Numbered from the stretch's first letter, positions 24,937 through 33,324 are shown. The stretch: DNA of 64,000 bases from SFEL01 sp964392455 (GCA_964392455.1 CAYMPG010000006.1:16657-80656); one strand, 5' to 3'. Translations and numbers: made by a program. Notes: generated from the sequence alone by a model not told the origin.

Positions 24937-25923
24937 ATGTGCTGCGAGGTGAATGAGTGGAGCAGGAATATCCAGAATATCGTATACGAGATAGATAAGA
25001 GCATAAAAGGGCAGAATGATGAAGCGCTGACGCTGAGGGAGCTTGCAGAGGGCCTTGGTTATTCTGAATACTATGTATCCAGAAAGTTTAGCGAAATATC
25101 CGGAATGTCATTGCGGGATTATCTGCGCTACAGAAAGCTGGCCTTTGCATTGAAGGATATTCGGGATACTCAGGAGGGGATAATCGATATTGCCGTAAGG
25201 TACGGGTTCTCATCTCACGAGGCATTTACCCGTGCTTTTAAGGAGGCGTACGGTGTGACGCCCAGTGAATACCGCAATGCCCCGGCTCCGGTAGTGCTTC
25301 GCACGCTTATCAAGCCCTTCGACTGCTATTTATTAGGCATAGGAGGAACAGGTATGGCAACATCATCTGAGGATATCAAGGTTTATTTTGTAACTATACC
25401 GGCACATAAGTTTTTGCATATCAGAAACTATGAAAGCATTGGCTACTGGGATTTCTGGCAGAAGCAGGCAGCAATACCGGGGCAGGATTGCGAGACCATA
25501 TGCGGCCTTCTTGACAGCATCAGCGGAAAGCTGGATGATATTGGCGGCAGCGAGGGCGATGCGGGAAGCGGCCAGCTTATGGCCTGGATAAATGAGCCTG
25601 AGGGCAGAATATGTAGCTGGGGCATACCTTTGGCAGAGGCCTATGGGGCAAGGCTGCCTGTGGATTATAAGGGGCCTATTCCGGAAAATATGCAGCTTAT
25701 GGATGTGCCGGAGGGGGAGTATATCGTATTTGAGCATGGCCCCTTTGACTTTGAAACGGAAAACACCCAGGTGGAAGCCAAAATAGAAAAGGCCATGAAG
25801 GAATTTGACTATTCCAAAACCGGGTATGAGCTGGATACGGCCCAGGGCAGGGTATTCTATTTCTATCATGATTGCAGCCGCTTCTGGAAATACGTAAGGC
25901 CGGTAAAGAGGATAATAGATTAG
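24937..25923 (+). CDS. AraC-family regulator with GyrI-like effector domain
   Basis: Residues about 12-110 are an AraC DNA-binding domain (LTLRELAEGLGYSEYYVSRK, then IAVRYGFSSHEAFTRAFKEAYGVTPSEYR). Residues about 140-325 form a GyrI-like/BacR-type small-molecule domain (PAHKFLHIRNYES, DVPEGEYIVFEHGPFDFET, YDYSKTGYELD-like end). Such two-part regulators sense hydrophobic or toxic compounds. ATG 24937 lies right behind AAGGGAG; GTG 24949 has better spacing and may be the true start. A strong terminator follows. Effector and targets are unknown. Confidence 0.87.
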   Translation: MCCEVNEWSRNIQNIVYEIDKSIKGQNDEALTLRELAEGLGYSEYYVSRKFSEISGMSLRDYLRYRKLAFALKDIRDTQEGIIDIAVRYGFSSHEAFTRAFKEAYGVTPSEYRNAPAPVVLRTLIKPFDCYLLGIGGTGMATSSEDIKVYFVTIPAHKFLHIRNYESIGYWDFWQKQAAIPGQDCETICGLLDSISGKLDDIGGSEGDAGSGQLMAWINEPEGRICSWGIPLAEAYGARLPVDYKGPIPENMQLMDVPEGEYIVFEHGPFDFETENTQVEAKIEKAMKEFDYSKTGYELDTAQGRVFYFYHDCSRFWKYVRPVKRIID

Positions 25924-25938
25924 GCATAAAAGCAGAAT

Positions 25939-25971
25939 GCCGTGCATCCACTGAGGGTGCATGGCTTTTTT
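25939..25971 (+). terminator. Terminator after the AraC-type regulator
   Basis: GCCGTGCATCC pairs with GGGTGCATGGC (two G-T pairs) over a 5-base loop, followed by six T. Confidence 0.85.
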
Positions 25972-26119
25972 ATTTTAGGGAGAATACCTGGTGCGGTGAA
26001 TTGATTTTATACATATGCAGCAGACTGCCATTGTGCGACCTGCTTATTTCGTATATAATAAAATATATTATTAAAATCAGTGTGAAAATGAGCTAAAGCA
26101 GTGCAGGAGGTGAGCAAAC

Positions 26120-26737
26120 ATGGAAAAAGCGATGATATACATTCACGGAAAGGGCGGGGATGCAAAGGAAGCGGAGCATTACAGTGGGCTTTTTACCGGG
26201 TATGACGTGATTGGCTTTAATTACAGAGCAGATAATCCATGGGATGCAAGGCGGGAATTTACGGCTTATTTTGACAGCCTGGCAGAGAAGTACCAGTCTA
26301 TCATTATAACGGCCAACAGCATCGGAGCTTATTTCACCATGAATTCGCTTTACGACAGGGCTGTAGAGAGGGCTCTGTTTATTTCGCCGGTGGTGGATAT
26401 GGAGCGGCTCATTATGAATATGATGGGCTGGGCAAATGTGAGCGAGCAGGAGCTGCAGGCGCAGGGCAGCATAGATACCCAATTCGGGGAGAGGCTGAGC
26501 TGGGAGTATCTGTGCTATGTCAGGAAAAACCCGCTGAAATGGAGCATACCTACGGATATTCTGTATGGCGGCGGTGACAACCTTACCGCACGGGATACAA
26601 TAGAAGCATTTGCAAAAGGCACAGGAGCTACCCTTACCGTTATGGAAAGCGGGGAGCATTGGTTCCACACGGAGGAACAGATGGGCTTTCTTGATGAATG
26701 GGTAAGGGGCGTTATGGGGAAGAACAGCGTAAAGTAA
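26120..26737 (+). CDS. Alpha/beta hydrolase
   Basis: A 205-residue single-domain alpha/beta hydrolase. It opens with the strand AMIYIHGKGG (oxyanion region), has the nucleophile elbow as ITANSIGAYF near residue 72 (Ser in place of the usual GxSxG context, ANSIG), the acid in ILYGGGDNLTARD near residue 153, and the catalytic His in ESGEHWFHTEEQ near residue 179. AGGAGGTGA precedes the ATG, a strong site. It is the last accessory gene before spo0A. The substrate is not known; small esterase-like proteins of this type are widespread. Confidence 0.83.
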   Translation: MEKAMIYIHGKGGDAKEAEHYSGLFTGYDVIGFNYRADNPWDARREFTAYFDSLAEKYQSIIITANSIGAYFTMNSLYDRAVERALFISPVVDMERLIMNMMGWANVSEQELQAQGSIDTQFGERLSWEYLCYVRKNPLKWSIPTDILYGGGDNLTARDTIEAFAKGTGATLTVMESGEHWFHTEEQMGFLDEWVRGVMGKNSVK

Positions 26738-26794
26738 CGGCACATGGGCTGAAAAAAAGTATACTTTCACCGTATGCCATAGCGCAGGTTACTG

Positions 26795-26823
26795 TTGGAA
26801 AAAAAGATAAAAGATGGTAAAAT
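26795..26823 (+). promoter_or_regulatory. Promoter for spo0A
   Basis: TTGGAA (26795-26800), 17 bases, TAAAAT (26818-26823), ending about 43 bases before the spo0A start. I saw no clear 0A box between the promoter and the gene. Confidence 0.5.
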
Positions 26824-26865
26824 ATAAACACTGAAAAAAGCAATAATGGAAGGGTTGCTGTTACT

Positions 26866-27657
26866 ATGAAAAAGCAGAAGGTACTCATAGTCAAGGAGCA
26901 TATTACTTATTGCCGTGAACTGGCGGATTATCTTGGCGAAATGAGCATATTTGAGATCATGCCATTTGCCCATGACGGCTATGCGGCCATCCAGCGCATT
27001 GCAATACAAAAGCCCGATGTGCTGTTGCTGGATGCGGTGCTTCCCAAGCTGGATGGCGTAGGGGTGCTGAAGAAGCTAAATGGTATGGGCCTGTCAGATG
27101 GTATCCGCATAATAGTCATGTCTCCCTTTAATGATGATGAGCTGGTTGGGCAGCTTCAGGAGCTTGGGGCGTTGTTTGTGATACATCTGCCGGCCGTGCC
27201 TGAGCAGGTATTCAGCCGCATAGTGGATTTTGCCATTGATGACAGCAATACTCGCCGCGCAGGGGAGGATGGCAAGGATGACCGGCGCATAGAGCTGAGA
27301 GACCAGATAATATCAAATTACCTTTTTGCGCTGAGCGGCCCGATAAACCTTATGGGATACCGCTTCGTGAGGGCAGCCATTGCATACTGTGTGGAGCATT
27401 ATGGCAAGCAGATACTTCTTACCAGGGATGTGTATCCGCATGTTGCGGAGTATTATGGAGTTACCGAAAAGCAGATAGAGCGTAATATACGCACCTATAT
27501 AGAGCGTACCTGGGACAGGGGCAATATTGAAAACATAAATAAGCTTTTCGGCTACACTGTGAACCAGAATAAGGGCAGGCCCACAAATAAAGAATTTATC
27601 GCCCAGATTACCGAGCGCACGATTATGCGTATGCGCTCCGAGGTTTTTTCCCGCTGA
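26866..27657 (+). CDS. spo0A: Sporulation transcription factor Spo0A with altered receiver pocket
   Basis: Master regulator of sporulation entry. The C-terminal DNA-binding domain (about 150-263) is well kept: IERNIRTYIERTWDRGNIEN and INKLFGYTVNQNKGRPTNKEFIA. The N-terminal receiver keeps the phosphoacceptor Asp56 in VLLLDAVLPKLDG. However, the acidic pair that binds magnesium (Asp10-Asp11 in Bacillus, VADDN) is replaced by Lys10-Glu11 in LIVKEHITY, and the conserved lysine of the ILKPF segment is replaced, the same stretch reading VIHLPAV. Such changes normally weaken phosphorylation. Length, order and position downstream of spoIVB (with an insertion) fit Spo0A. A hairpin terminator follows. 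Confidence 0.93.
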   Translation: MKKQKVLIVKEHITYCRELADYLGEMSIFEIMPFAHDGYAAIQRIAIQKPDVLLLDAVLPKLDGVGVLKKLNGMGLSDGIRIIVMSPFNDDELVGQLQELGALFVIHLPAVPEQVFSRIVDFAIDDSNTRRAGEDGKDDRRIELRDQIISNYLFALSGPINLMGYRFVRAAIAYCVEHYGKQILLTRDVYPHVAEYYGVTEKQIERNIRTYIERTWDRGNIENINKLFGYTVNQNKGRPTNKEFIAQITERTIMRMRSEVFSR

Positions 27658-27665
27658 TGTAATTT

Positions 27666-27719
27666 ATACCCCGCAGCAGTCATAGTTTATACAAACTGGA
27701 CATGCGGGGTATTTATTTT
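27666..27719 (+). terminator. Terminator after spo0A
   Basis: ATACCCCGCA (27666-27675) pairs perfectly with TGCGGGGTAT (27703-27712) over a 27-base loop, followed by TTATTTT. Confidence 0.65.
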
Positions 27720-27722
27720 ATT

Positions 27723-28208
27723 ATGAAGGCGTTACGGGGAAAGTGGTATATATGGCTGTTTCCAGCGGCAGTGGGCTTTGCAGCGGGGGCGGCGATAGAG
27801 CTTGGCGGCGGGTATGTTGACAGCTCAATAGCGGCGCTTGGGCAGGTGGACGGAATAACTCTCCTCAGCCTTGCCCTTACCGGAATGCTGTTTGACGGGG
27901 CGCTTATAGCATGGTGCTCAATAGGCTCAGGGGCCATTGGAAAGGCCATGGCGGCCGGGGCGCTGTGGGTAAAGGCGGTGCTGATGGGGCTATTGTGCAG
28001 AGACCTTACTCTGGGCTTCAGTGCCATAAAAGCCCTGCTGATGCTGCTTACGGTGCTGGGGGGAGGCTGCGTATGCGTAGCCTGCCTTATGGAAAGGAAT
28101 GAAAAGCAGGCAAAGGCAAGGCGAGTGGCAGTATGGATGTGCGGAGCGGCTGTGGAGTGCATAATCATACCATCCATAGTAAGAACCTGGTCGCTGCTGT
28201 TTAACTGA
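27723..28208 (+). CDS. Divergent SpoIIM-like membrane protein
   Basis: A 161-residue protein with about five membrane segments. It sits just before deoB (drm), where Bacillus has spoIIM. The layout agrees with SpoIIM: an N-terminal helix ending VGFAAGAAIE, a central GALIAWCSIGSGAIGKAMAAG segment resembling the SpoIIM W-x3-G core, and a last helix ending GAAVECIIIPSIV, where SpoIIM has an IEA-x-x-SP pattern. SpoIIM is usually about 210 residues, so this is shorter and only weakly similar. SpoIIM takes part in septal peptidoglycan removal during engulfment. The start is set at ATG 27723; an earlier ATG at 27702 lies in the terminator stem. Confidence 0.5.
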   Translation: MKALRGKWYIWLFPAAVGFAAGAAIELGGGYVDSSIAALGQVDGITLLSLALTGMLFDGALIAWCSIGSGAIGKAMAAGALWVKAVLMGLLCRDLTLGFSAIKALLMLLTVLGGGCVCVACLMERNEKQAKARRVAVWMCGAAVECIIIPSIVRTWSLLFN

Positions 28209-28297
28209 ATTGACCTTGGAGGACTGCTGGTGGTAAAATACAGCTATGATGAATATAAGGGCTTAAACAAATACAATAATCTTACGAAAGGTACTCT

Positions 28298-29476
28298 GTG
28301 ATAATGGCAAAGAAAAGAGCAACAGTAATAGTGCTGGACAGTGCAGGCATAGGGTCTCTCCCTGATGCGGCGGAATTTGGTGACGTTGGAGCCCATACCT
28401 TTGGGAATATTTACAAGGCCAGAGGCAGGCTGGATATACCAAATATGCGTGCGCTGGGCATAGCCGCAATAGAGGATGCACGACTTGAGCCATATGCAGG
28501 TGAAATACAGGGGTGCTATGGCCGTGCTGCCGAGATGACCAAGGCCAAGGATACCACCTGCGGCCACTGGGAGATGACAGGTATAATAATGGAGGAGCCC
28601 TTCAGAACGTATCCAAACGGATTTCCTCCCCATATAATGGATGCCTTTGAGGCGGCAATCGGCAGGGGCACGCTGGGAAACAAGGTGGCCTCAGGTACAG
28701 CCATAATACAGGAGCTTGGGGACGAGCACGTTGCCACAGGCAAGCCCATAGTCTACACCTCCGCAGACAGCGTATTCCAGGTAGCTGCCCATGAGGAGGT
28801 AATACCCCTTGAGGAGCTGTATTCAATGTGCGAAAAGGCCCGCAGCCTGCTTATGGGCAAGGATCTGGTGGGCAGGGTCATCGCAAGGCCCTTTGTCACC
28901 GGCAAGAATGAATACGTTCGCACGGAAAACCGCAGGGATTACGCCATACCGCCCATAGAGGACACTATACTTGACGGCCTTACTGCAAAGGGACATCAGG
29001 TGGTGGCAGTGGGCAAGATAGAGGATATATTCTTCAAGCGTGGCATATCCACTGTAAACCACACCAAGAACAATCCCGACGGCATCGAGGCCACCATAGA
29101 ATACCTCAAGGCCGGTACAGGCGATTTTATCTTTACCAACCTTGTGGATACGGATATGCTGTATGGTCATCGCAATGACGTGGAGGGCTACGCAAAGGCG
29201 CTGGAATACTTCGATGCAAAGCTCCCCGAAATATTTGCAGCCATGGGAGATGAGGATATACTCATAGTCACTGCCGACCATGGGTGCGATCCAGTGTATC
29301 CGGGTACGGATCATACCAGAGAGTATATTCCCATACTCGTATACGGTAAGCACCTTAAGAAGGGCGTAAGCCTTGGCACAAGGGCCACCTTTGCAGATAT
29401 AGGCAGCACGGTATTCGAGTATATTACCGGAGAACCCTGGCGCACCGGCAGCTCCTTCCTTAAGGAAATAATTTAA
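28298..29476 (+). CDS. deoB: Phosphopentomutase
   Basis: Metal-dependent mutase interconverting (deoxy)ribose-1- and 5-phosphates in nucleoside salvage. The 392 residues are of the alkaline phosphatase superfamily: VIVLDSAGIGSLPDAAEFGD at the start, the catalytic threonine region KDTTCGHWEMTGI near residue 87, NLVDTDMLYGHRND near residue 284, and TADHGCDPVYPGTDHTREYI near residue 325. GTG 28298 lies 7 bases after GAAAGG; ATG 28304 is an alternative. The drm-dacF order recalls the Bacillus drm-punA-dacF locus, although no phosphorylase gene is present. Confidence 0.96.
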   Translation: MIMAKKRATVIVLDSAGIGSLPDAAEFGDVGAHTFGNIYKARGRLDIPNMRALGIAAIEDARLEPYAGEIQGCYGRAAEMTKAKDTTCGHWEMTGIIMEEPFRTYPNGFPPHIMDAFEAAIGRGTLGNKVASGTAIIQELGDEHVATGKPIVYTSADSVFQVAAHEEVIPLEELYSMCEKARSLLMGKDLVGRVIARPFVTGKNEYVRTENRRDYAIPPIEDTILDGLTAKGHQVVAVGKIEDIFFKRGISTVNHTKNNPDGIEATIEYLKAGTGDFIFTNLVDTDMLYGHRNDVEGYAKALEYFDAKLPEIFAAMGDEDILIVTADHGCDPVYPGTDHTREYIPILVYGKHLKKGVSLGTRATFADIGSTVFEYITGEPWRTGSSFLKEII

Positions 29477-29493
29477 TAAATTCGCAATAACAG

Positions 29494-29533
29494 CCTCCTT
29501 TGCCTAATAAACATATATTGACGGCAAAGGAGG
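29494..29533 (+). promoter_or_regulatory. Perfect 11-base-pair stem covering the ribosome-binding site of the DacF-like gene
   Basis: CCTCCTTTGCC (29494-29504) pairs perfectly with GGCAAAGGAGG (29523-29533) over an 18-base loop. AAAGGAGG is the Shine-Dalgarno of the gene at 29541, so the stem could hold translation off. Confidence 0.6.
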
Positions 29534-29540
29534 TATTATT

Positions 29541-30677
29541 ATGCTGAAAAAAAGTATATGCGGAATAATGGCAGCAGCGGTGCTGCTATGCTGCGGGAGG
29601 GCCTTTGCAGAGGAATATCCTGTGGATGTGAGCGGAATAAAGGCGGCAATAGTGATTGAGCAGAGCAGCGGCCAGCCCGTATTTGAGCATAATGGTACGG
29701 AAAAGGTGAATGCAGGCGGATTATCAAGGCTGCCCGTGCTGCTTGCAGTGTGCAATAAAATAGACAGCGGCGCAGTGGCTGTGACAGATACATTTACCGT
29801 GAGCGCTGCAGCAGCAAGGGTAGGCGGGCCTACGGCATTTCTCGAGGCTCAGGAAAGGGTGCAGGTGTCAACGCTGCTTAAGGCGGCGGTGATGATATGT
29901 GCCGGGGATGCCATATATGCCCTTGCAGAGGGGGCATATGGCTCGGCTGAGGCCTGTGCGCTGGAGGTAAACAGCCTGATGGAGTCAATGGGCATTGATG
30001 TGGATTATCAGGATATATCCGGGGGCGAAATGACCTTTACGCCCTATGATATGGCAAGGATAGGGGCGGCTCTTACTCTCAGCCGCAGCTTCAGGCTGTA
30101 CAGCGGGCTGTACTATGACAGCATACAGCATGAGGATGGGCGCACCACCGACCTTGCAAGCTCAAATAAGCTGCTGAAAAGCTGCGTTGGAGCCAATGGT
30201 GTGGGAACGGGCTCATCGGCAGAGGCGGGCTACTGCGGGGTGTTTTCGGTGCAGAGGGGGAATACAGGGTATGTATGTGCCGTGTTTGGGGCGCAGAATT
30301 CCTCAAAGCGGGCGGAGAGGGCACAGAGTATGCTGGAATATGCCTTTGCGGCCTTTGATGCAAAGACCCTTGCCGAAAAGGGGCAGGTGATAGTGGAGAG
30401 CGTGCCTGTCCATGGCGGAGTTAAGGAAAGCGCAGCGCTTATCGCAGGGGAAAACGTGGTGGCGCTGATACCCAAGAATTCCTCCCTTGAGGAGCAGGCG
30501 GAGATACCCGAGCTGCTGGAAGCCCCCGTTGATAAAAACGAAGTGGTAGGAAGGATAACCTATGCTCTGGATGGAAAGACGGTGGGCGTGGTGGAGCTGG
30601 TGTGCGGGGAAAGCGTGGCGCAGGCCGGCATGGGCGATTATGTGATAAAATCCCTTATGGAGTGGCTCCACTGCTGA
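29541..30677 (+). CDS. DacF-like penicillin-binding protein with lost active site (pseudoenzyme)
   Basis: A 378-residue exported protein with a signal peptide (residues 1-23, cut near GRAFAEE) and the overall layout of a DacF/DacA D-alanyl-D-alanine carboxypeptidase (transpeptidase-like domain to about 260, beta-rich C-terminal domain after). Aligned without gaps to the intact paralogue at 33760, the SxxK motif is replaced by GLSR (residues 60-63), SGN by CAG, and KTG by GTG, so all three catalytic elements are gone. It occupies the dacF position downstream of deoB. It may have become a binding or structural protein, or may be decaying. Its ribosome-binding site lies in a perfect stem. Confidence 0.8.
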   Translation: MLKKSICGIMAAAVLLCCGRAFAEEYPVDVSGIKAAIVIEQSSGQPVFEHNGTEKVNAGGLSRLPVLLAVCNKIDSGAVAVTDTFTVSAAAARVGGPTAFLEAQERVQVSTLLKAAVMICAGDAIYALAEGAYGSAEACALEVNSLMESMGIDVDYQDISGGEMTFTPYDMARIGAALTLSRSFRLYSGLYYDSIQHEDGRTTDLASSNKLLKSCVGANGVGTGSSAEAGYCGVFSVQRGNTGYVCAVFGAQNSSKRAERAQSMLEYAFAAFDAKTLAEKGQVIVESVPVHGGVKESAALIAGENVVALIPKNSSLEEQAEIPELLEAPVDKNEVVGRITYALDGKTVGVVELVCGESVAQAGMGDYVIKSLMEWLHC

Positions 30678-30693
30678 GGGAAAAGGGATGCGG

Positions 30694-30722
30694 TTGCATA
30701 GTTTTCCGGGATGACGTATAAT
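30694..30722 (+). promoter_or_regulatory. Promoter for the M50 protease-scpAB group
   Basis: TTGCAT (30694-30699), 17 bases, TATAAT (30717-30722), ending 32 bases before the start at 30755. Confidence 0.6.
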
Positions 30723-30754
30723 AAGCTTAATTATAATCATCGGGAGACAGATAA

Positions 30755-31426
30755 TTGCTGAGCAGTATTTTTTCCGGCTCTGTAGGCTCTTTTATAATGG
30801 AGCTGCTTTACAGGATGCCTGCCATACTTATAGCCCTTGCCTTTCATGAGTGCGCCCACGCATATGCGGCGTATCGGCTGGGCGACCCTACGGCCTTCAA
30901 TTTTGGCCGCATGACGCTTAATCCTCTGGCCCATATCGACCCGATAGGCTTTGTGATGCTGGCGCTGTTTCGCTTTGGCTGGGCGAAGCCTGTGCCTGTA
31001 AATACACGCAATTTTAAAAACCCGCGCCGGGACGAAATAATCGTAGGCCTTGCGGGCGTGGCAGCAAACCTTTTGCTGGCTTTTGTGGCGATGGGCATAT
31101 TCTTCACCCTTGCTGTGACGGTGGGGCTTAGAAATGCGGCGCTCAATACGGTAATTTACTATTTTTACTTTATAAACCTGAGCCTTTGCGTGTTTAATCT
31201 GCTGCCAATCCCGCCGCTGGATGGCTACAGGGTATTTTCCTGCCTGTTTGCAAGGAAAATAGGGCTGAGGGCCTTTATGTACCTTGAAAGGTACGGCAAT
31301 ATCATACTGATAGTGCTGCTGGCCACAGGCGTACTGGGCAGCGTAATGTCTGTGGCGGTGAACTGGCTGATGAATGGCATGATAGCGATATATAATGGCC
31401 TCTTTGGGCTGATTGGGCTTATCTGA
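30755..31426 (+). CDS. Site-2 protease family (M50) membrane metalloprotease
   Basis: A 223-residue membrane zinc protease of the YwhC/SpoIVFB-like M50 group. The zinc motif HECAH lies near residue 30 within the first helix, followed by NPLAHIDPIGF and the later NLLPIPPLDGYRVFSCL, where the Asp is the third metal ligand. Five or six membrane segments are visible. Translation starts at TTG, 7 bases after CGGGAGA. It overlaps scpA by one base, a common Bacillota arrangement. The substrate is not known. Confidence 0.9.
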   Translation: MLSSIFSGSVGSFIMELLYRMPAILIALAFHECAHAYAAYRLGDPTAFNFGRMTLNPLAHIDPIGFVMLALFRFGWAKPVPVNTRNFKNPRRDEIIVGLAGVAANLLLAFVAMGIFFTLAVTVGLRNAALNTVIYYFYFINLSLCVFNLLPIPPLDGYRVFSCLFARKIGLRAFMYLERYGNIILIVLLATGVLGSVMSVAVNWLMNGMIAIYNGLFGLIGLI

Positions 31427-32190
31427 TGAGCTACGAGGTAAAGCTTTCCCGCTTTGAGGGGCCGCTGGATCTGCTGCTGCATCTTATAGAGCAGGCAGAG
31501 GTGGACATAAAGGATATATTCATTTCCGAGATAACCTCACAGTATCTCGTGTATATGGATCAGATAGACCAGCTGGATATGGATACCGCCAGCGAGTTTA
31601 TTACCATGGCCGCAACCCTTGTATACATAAAATCCCGCTCACTCTTGCCACGTCCTCCCAAGGAAACCACCGAGGAGGAGGAAGACCCGGCAGAGGCCCT
31701 CATACGTCAATTGAGAGAGTATCGTGCCGCAAAGGAGGCAGGGGAAAAGCTTGCGGAGCTTTTAAAGGATGCCAGCGGCGTATACACAAAGCTGCCTGAA
31801 GAATTTGTGCTGCCCCCCCAGGAGATAAACTGGGAGGAATCCTCCACACAGAGCCTGCTCATAGCCTTTGCAGAGCTTATGGACAGGCGGCGCATGGAGC
31901 AGGAGTCCAAGATAGACAGGCAGGAGGTGGTGAATGACGAATTCACCATACGCCGCCAGCTCGTAAAGATAAGGGAAAGGCTGAGGGCAGAAAATACCCT
32001 CCGCTTTGAGGCACTGTTTGACAGTGATGCGGGCAAGATAGAAATGATAGTCACCTTCATGTCTCTGCTGGATATGCTTATGCGTGGCGAGGTGACAATA
32101 AAGCAGGCCGGGCCGTATCAGCCCATCAGCATAACCGCTCTCAATATAAGAGAGGACGATGAGGATGCTGAGTACATGGATGAGCAGTAA
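31426..32190 (+). CDS. scpA: Segregation and condensation protein A
   Basis: Kleisin subunit of the SMC-ScpAB condensin that organises the chromosome. The 254 residues begin with YEVKLSRFEGPLDLLLHLIEQAEVDI (the SMC-neck-binding helix), with FITMAATLVYIKSRSLLP near residue 65, and a C-terminal winged helix (FEALFDSDAGKIEMIVTFMSLLDMLMRGE). It overlaps the protease gene and is followed by scpB after 12 bases. Confidence 0.96.
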   Translation: MSYEVKLSRFEGPLDLLLHLIEQAEVDIKDIFISEITSQYLVYMDQIDQLDMDTASEFITMAATLVYIKSRSLLPRPPKETTEEEEDPAEALIRQLREYRAAKEAGEKLAELLKDASGVYTKLPEEFVLPPQEINWEESSTQSLLIAFAELMDRRRMEQESKIDRQEVVNDEFTIRRQLVKIRERLRAENTLRFEALFDSDAGKIEMIVTFMSLLDMLMRGEVTIKQAGPYQPISITALNIREDDEDAEYMDEQ

Positions 32191-32202
32191 GGAAGAAAGT
32201 CA

Positions 32203-32748
32203 ATGCAGGATGAACGCTTTTCAGCAATAGAGTGCATATTATTTGTATCCGGAGAGCCGGTATCGCTGGTGCAGCTCCAGCGGGCGCTGGATATGACCGG
32301 CATAGAGATGAATGCAGTCATTCGCCAGATGGAGGAGCTGTATCGCACAGAGGAGCGGGGTGTACAGCTATATATTACGGATGATACCGTTCAGCTGGTG
32401 TCAAACCGCAAGTATGCAGGCTATGTGGAGGAGCTGCTTCAGCCTGCCCAGACCAAGAGCTTTTCCCAGGCCATGCTGGAAACTCTCTCAATAATAGCTT
32501 ACCGCCAGCCGGTCACCCGCTCGGATATAGAGGCGGTGCGTGGGGTAAGGTGCGATTATTCTGTGAGCCAGCTTCTAAAGCTGGGGCTCATACAGGAAAT
32601 GGGCCGCAGGGATTCCGTTGGCCGCCCCATGACATTTGGCACCACGGATGCATTCCTTCGCCAATTTGGCATACATTCTATCGAGGAGCTGCCGGAATAT
32701 GGCGCCTTTGCACAGGATGAGCCGGAGGAGCCGCCTGCCCAATCATAA
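32203..32748 (+). CDS. scpB: Segregation and condensation protein B
   Basis: Dimeric double winged-helix partner of ScpA in the condensin complex. The 181 residues show IECILFVSGEPVSLVQLQRAL, LSIIAYRQPVTRSDIEAVRGV near residue 100, and QEMGRRDSVGRPMTFGTTDAFLRQFG near the end, all family hallmarks. AAGGAAG precedes the ATG. Confidence 0.96.
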   Translation: MQDERFSAIECILFVSGEPVSLVQLQRALDMTGIEMNAVIRQMEELYRTEERGVQLYITDDTVQLVSNRKYAGYVEELLQPAQTKSFSQAMLETLSIIAYRQPVTRSDIEAVRGVRCDYSVSQLLKLGLIQEMGRRDSVGRPMTFGTTDAFLRQFGIHSIEELPEYGAFAQDEPEEPPAQS

Positions 32749-32778
32749 AAATGCCATATCCTTCAAATAATAAGGGCT

Positions 32779-33324
32779 ATGATTATCATGGCTCTTTTTG
32801 TTTTTATATTTTTGCTGATGCTGCTGGCGGGCATACGGCTGAGCTTCTATCTGAGCGCAGGGCTGAAGCAGGCCAGGCTGCGGGTGGAGGTCGGCTTGCT
32901 CTTTGGCGTGATAAGGATAAATGCCAATGTTACAGCCTGCTGGTTTCCGCTGGCACTGTATATAAACGGTAAGCCGCAGCCCATGCAAAAAAAGAAGCGC
33001 GGGCGCAAGGCGTTGCCTATGGGGAGCATTATGGATGGGGTAAGGCTGGTGGAGGTAAAAGCCGAGCTTGGCGCAGGAATAAAGGATGACGGGGCAAAAA
33101 GCGTATTGCTTGCGGGTATACTGAGGGAGGCGATATGGGAGGCAGGGGCTTTACTTAAAGCTGAAAGGCTGAGCGTATCCGCAAGGCCGGTATTTACCCA
33201 CGGCACATTCTGGATGGAATTGGAAGGCATAGCGAGGATTTATCCTGTGCAGATTATCCATGGAGCCATAGGGCGGAAAATATCCAAAATGCGGAAGGAG
33301 AAACTGCACAATGCATCCTGTTGA
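32779..33324 (+). CDS. DUF2953 domain protein
   Basis: A 181-residue protein with one N-terminal membrane helix (about 3-22) and a cytoplasmic part carrying a basic patch (PMQKKKRGRKALP). Proteins of the DUF2953 family lie next to ytfJ and scpB in many spore formers and are thought to be sporulation-related; no activity is known. The end overlaps ytfJ by 14 bases, so the two are translationally linked. The start could also be the ATG three codons further on. Confidence 0.78.
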   Translation: MIIMALFVFIFLLMLLAGIRLSFYLSAGLKQARLRVEVGLLFGVIRINANVTACWFPLALYINGKPQPMQKKKRGRKALPMGSIMDGVRLVEVKAELGAGIKDDGAKSVLLAGILREAIWEAGALLKAERLSVSARPVFTHGTFWMELEGIARIYPVQIIHGAIGRKISKMRKEKLHNASC

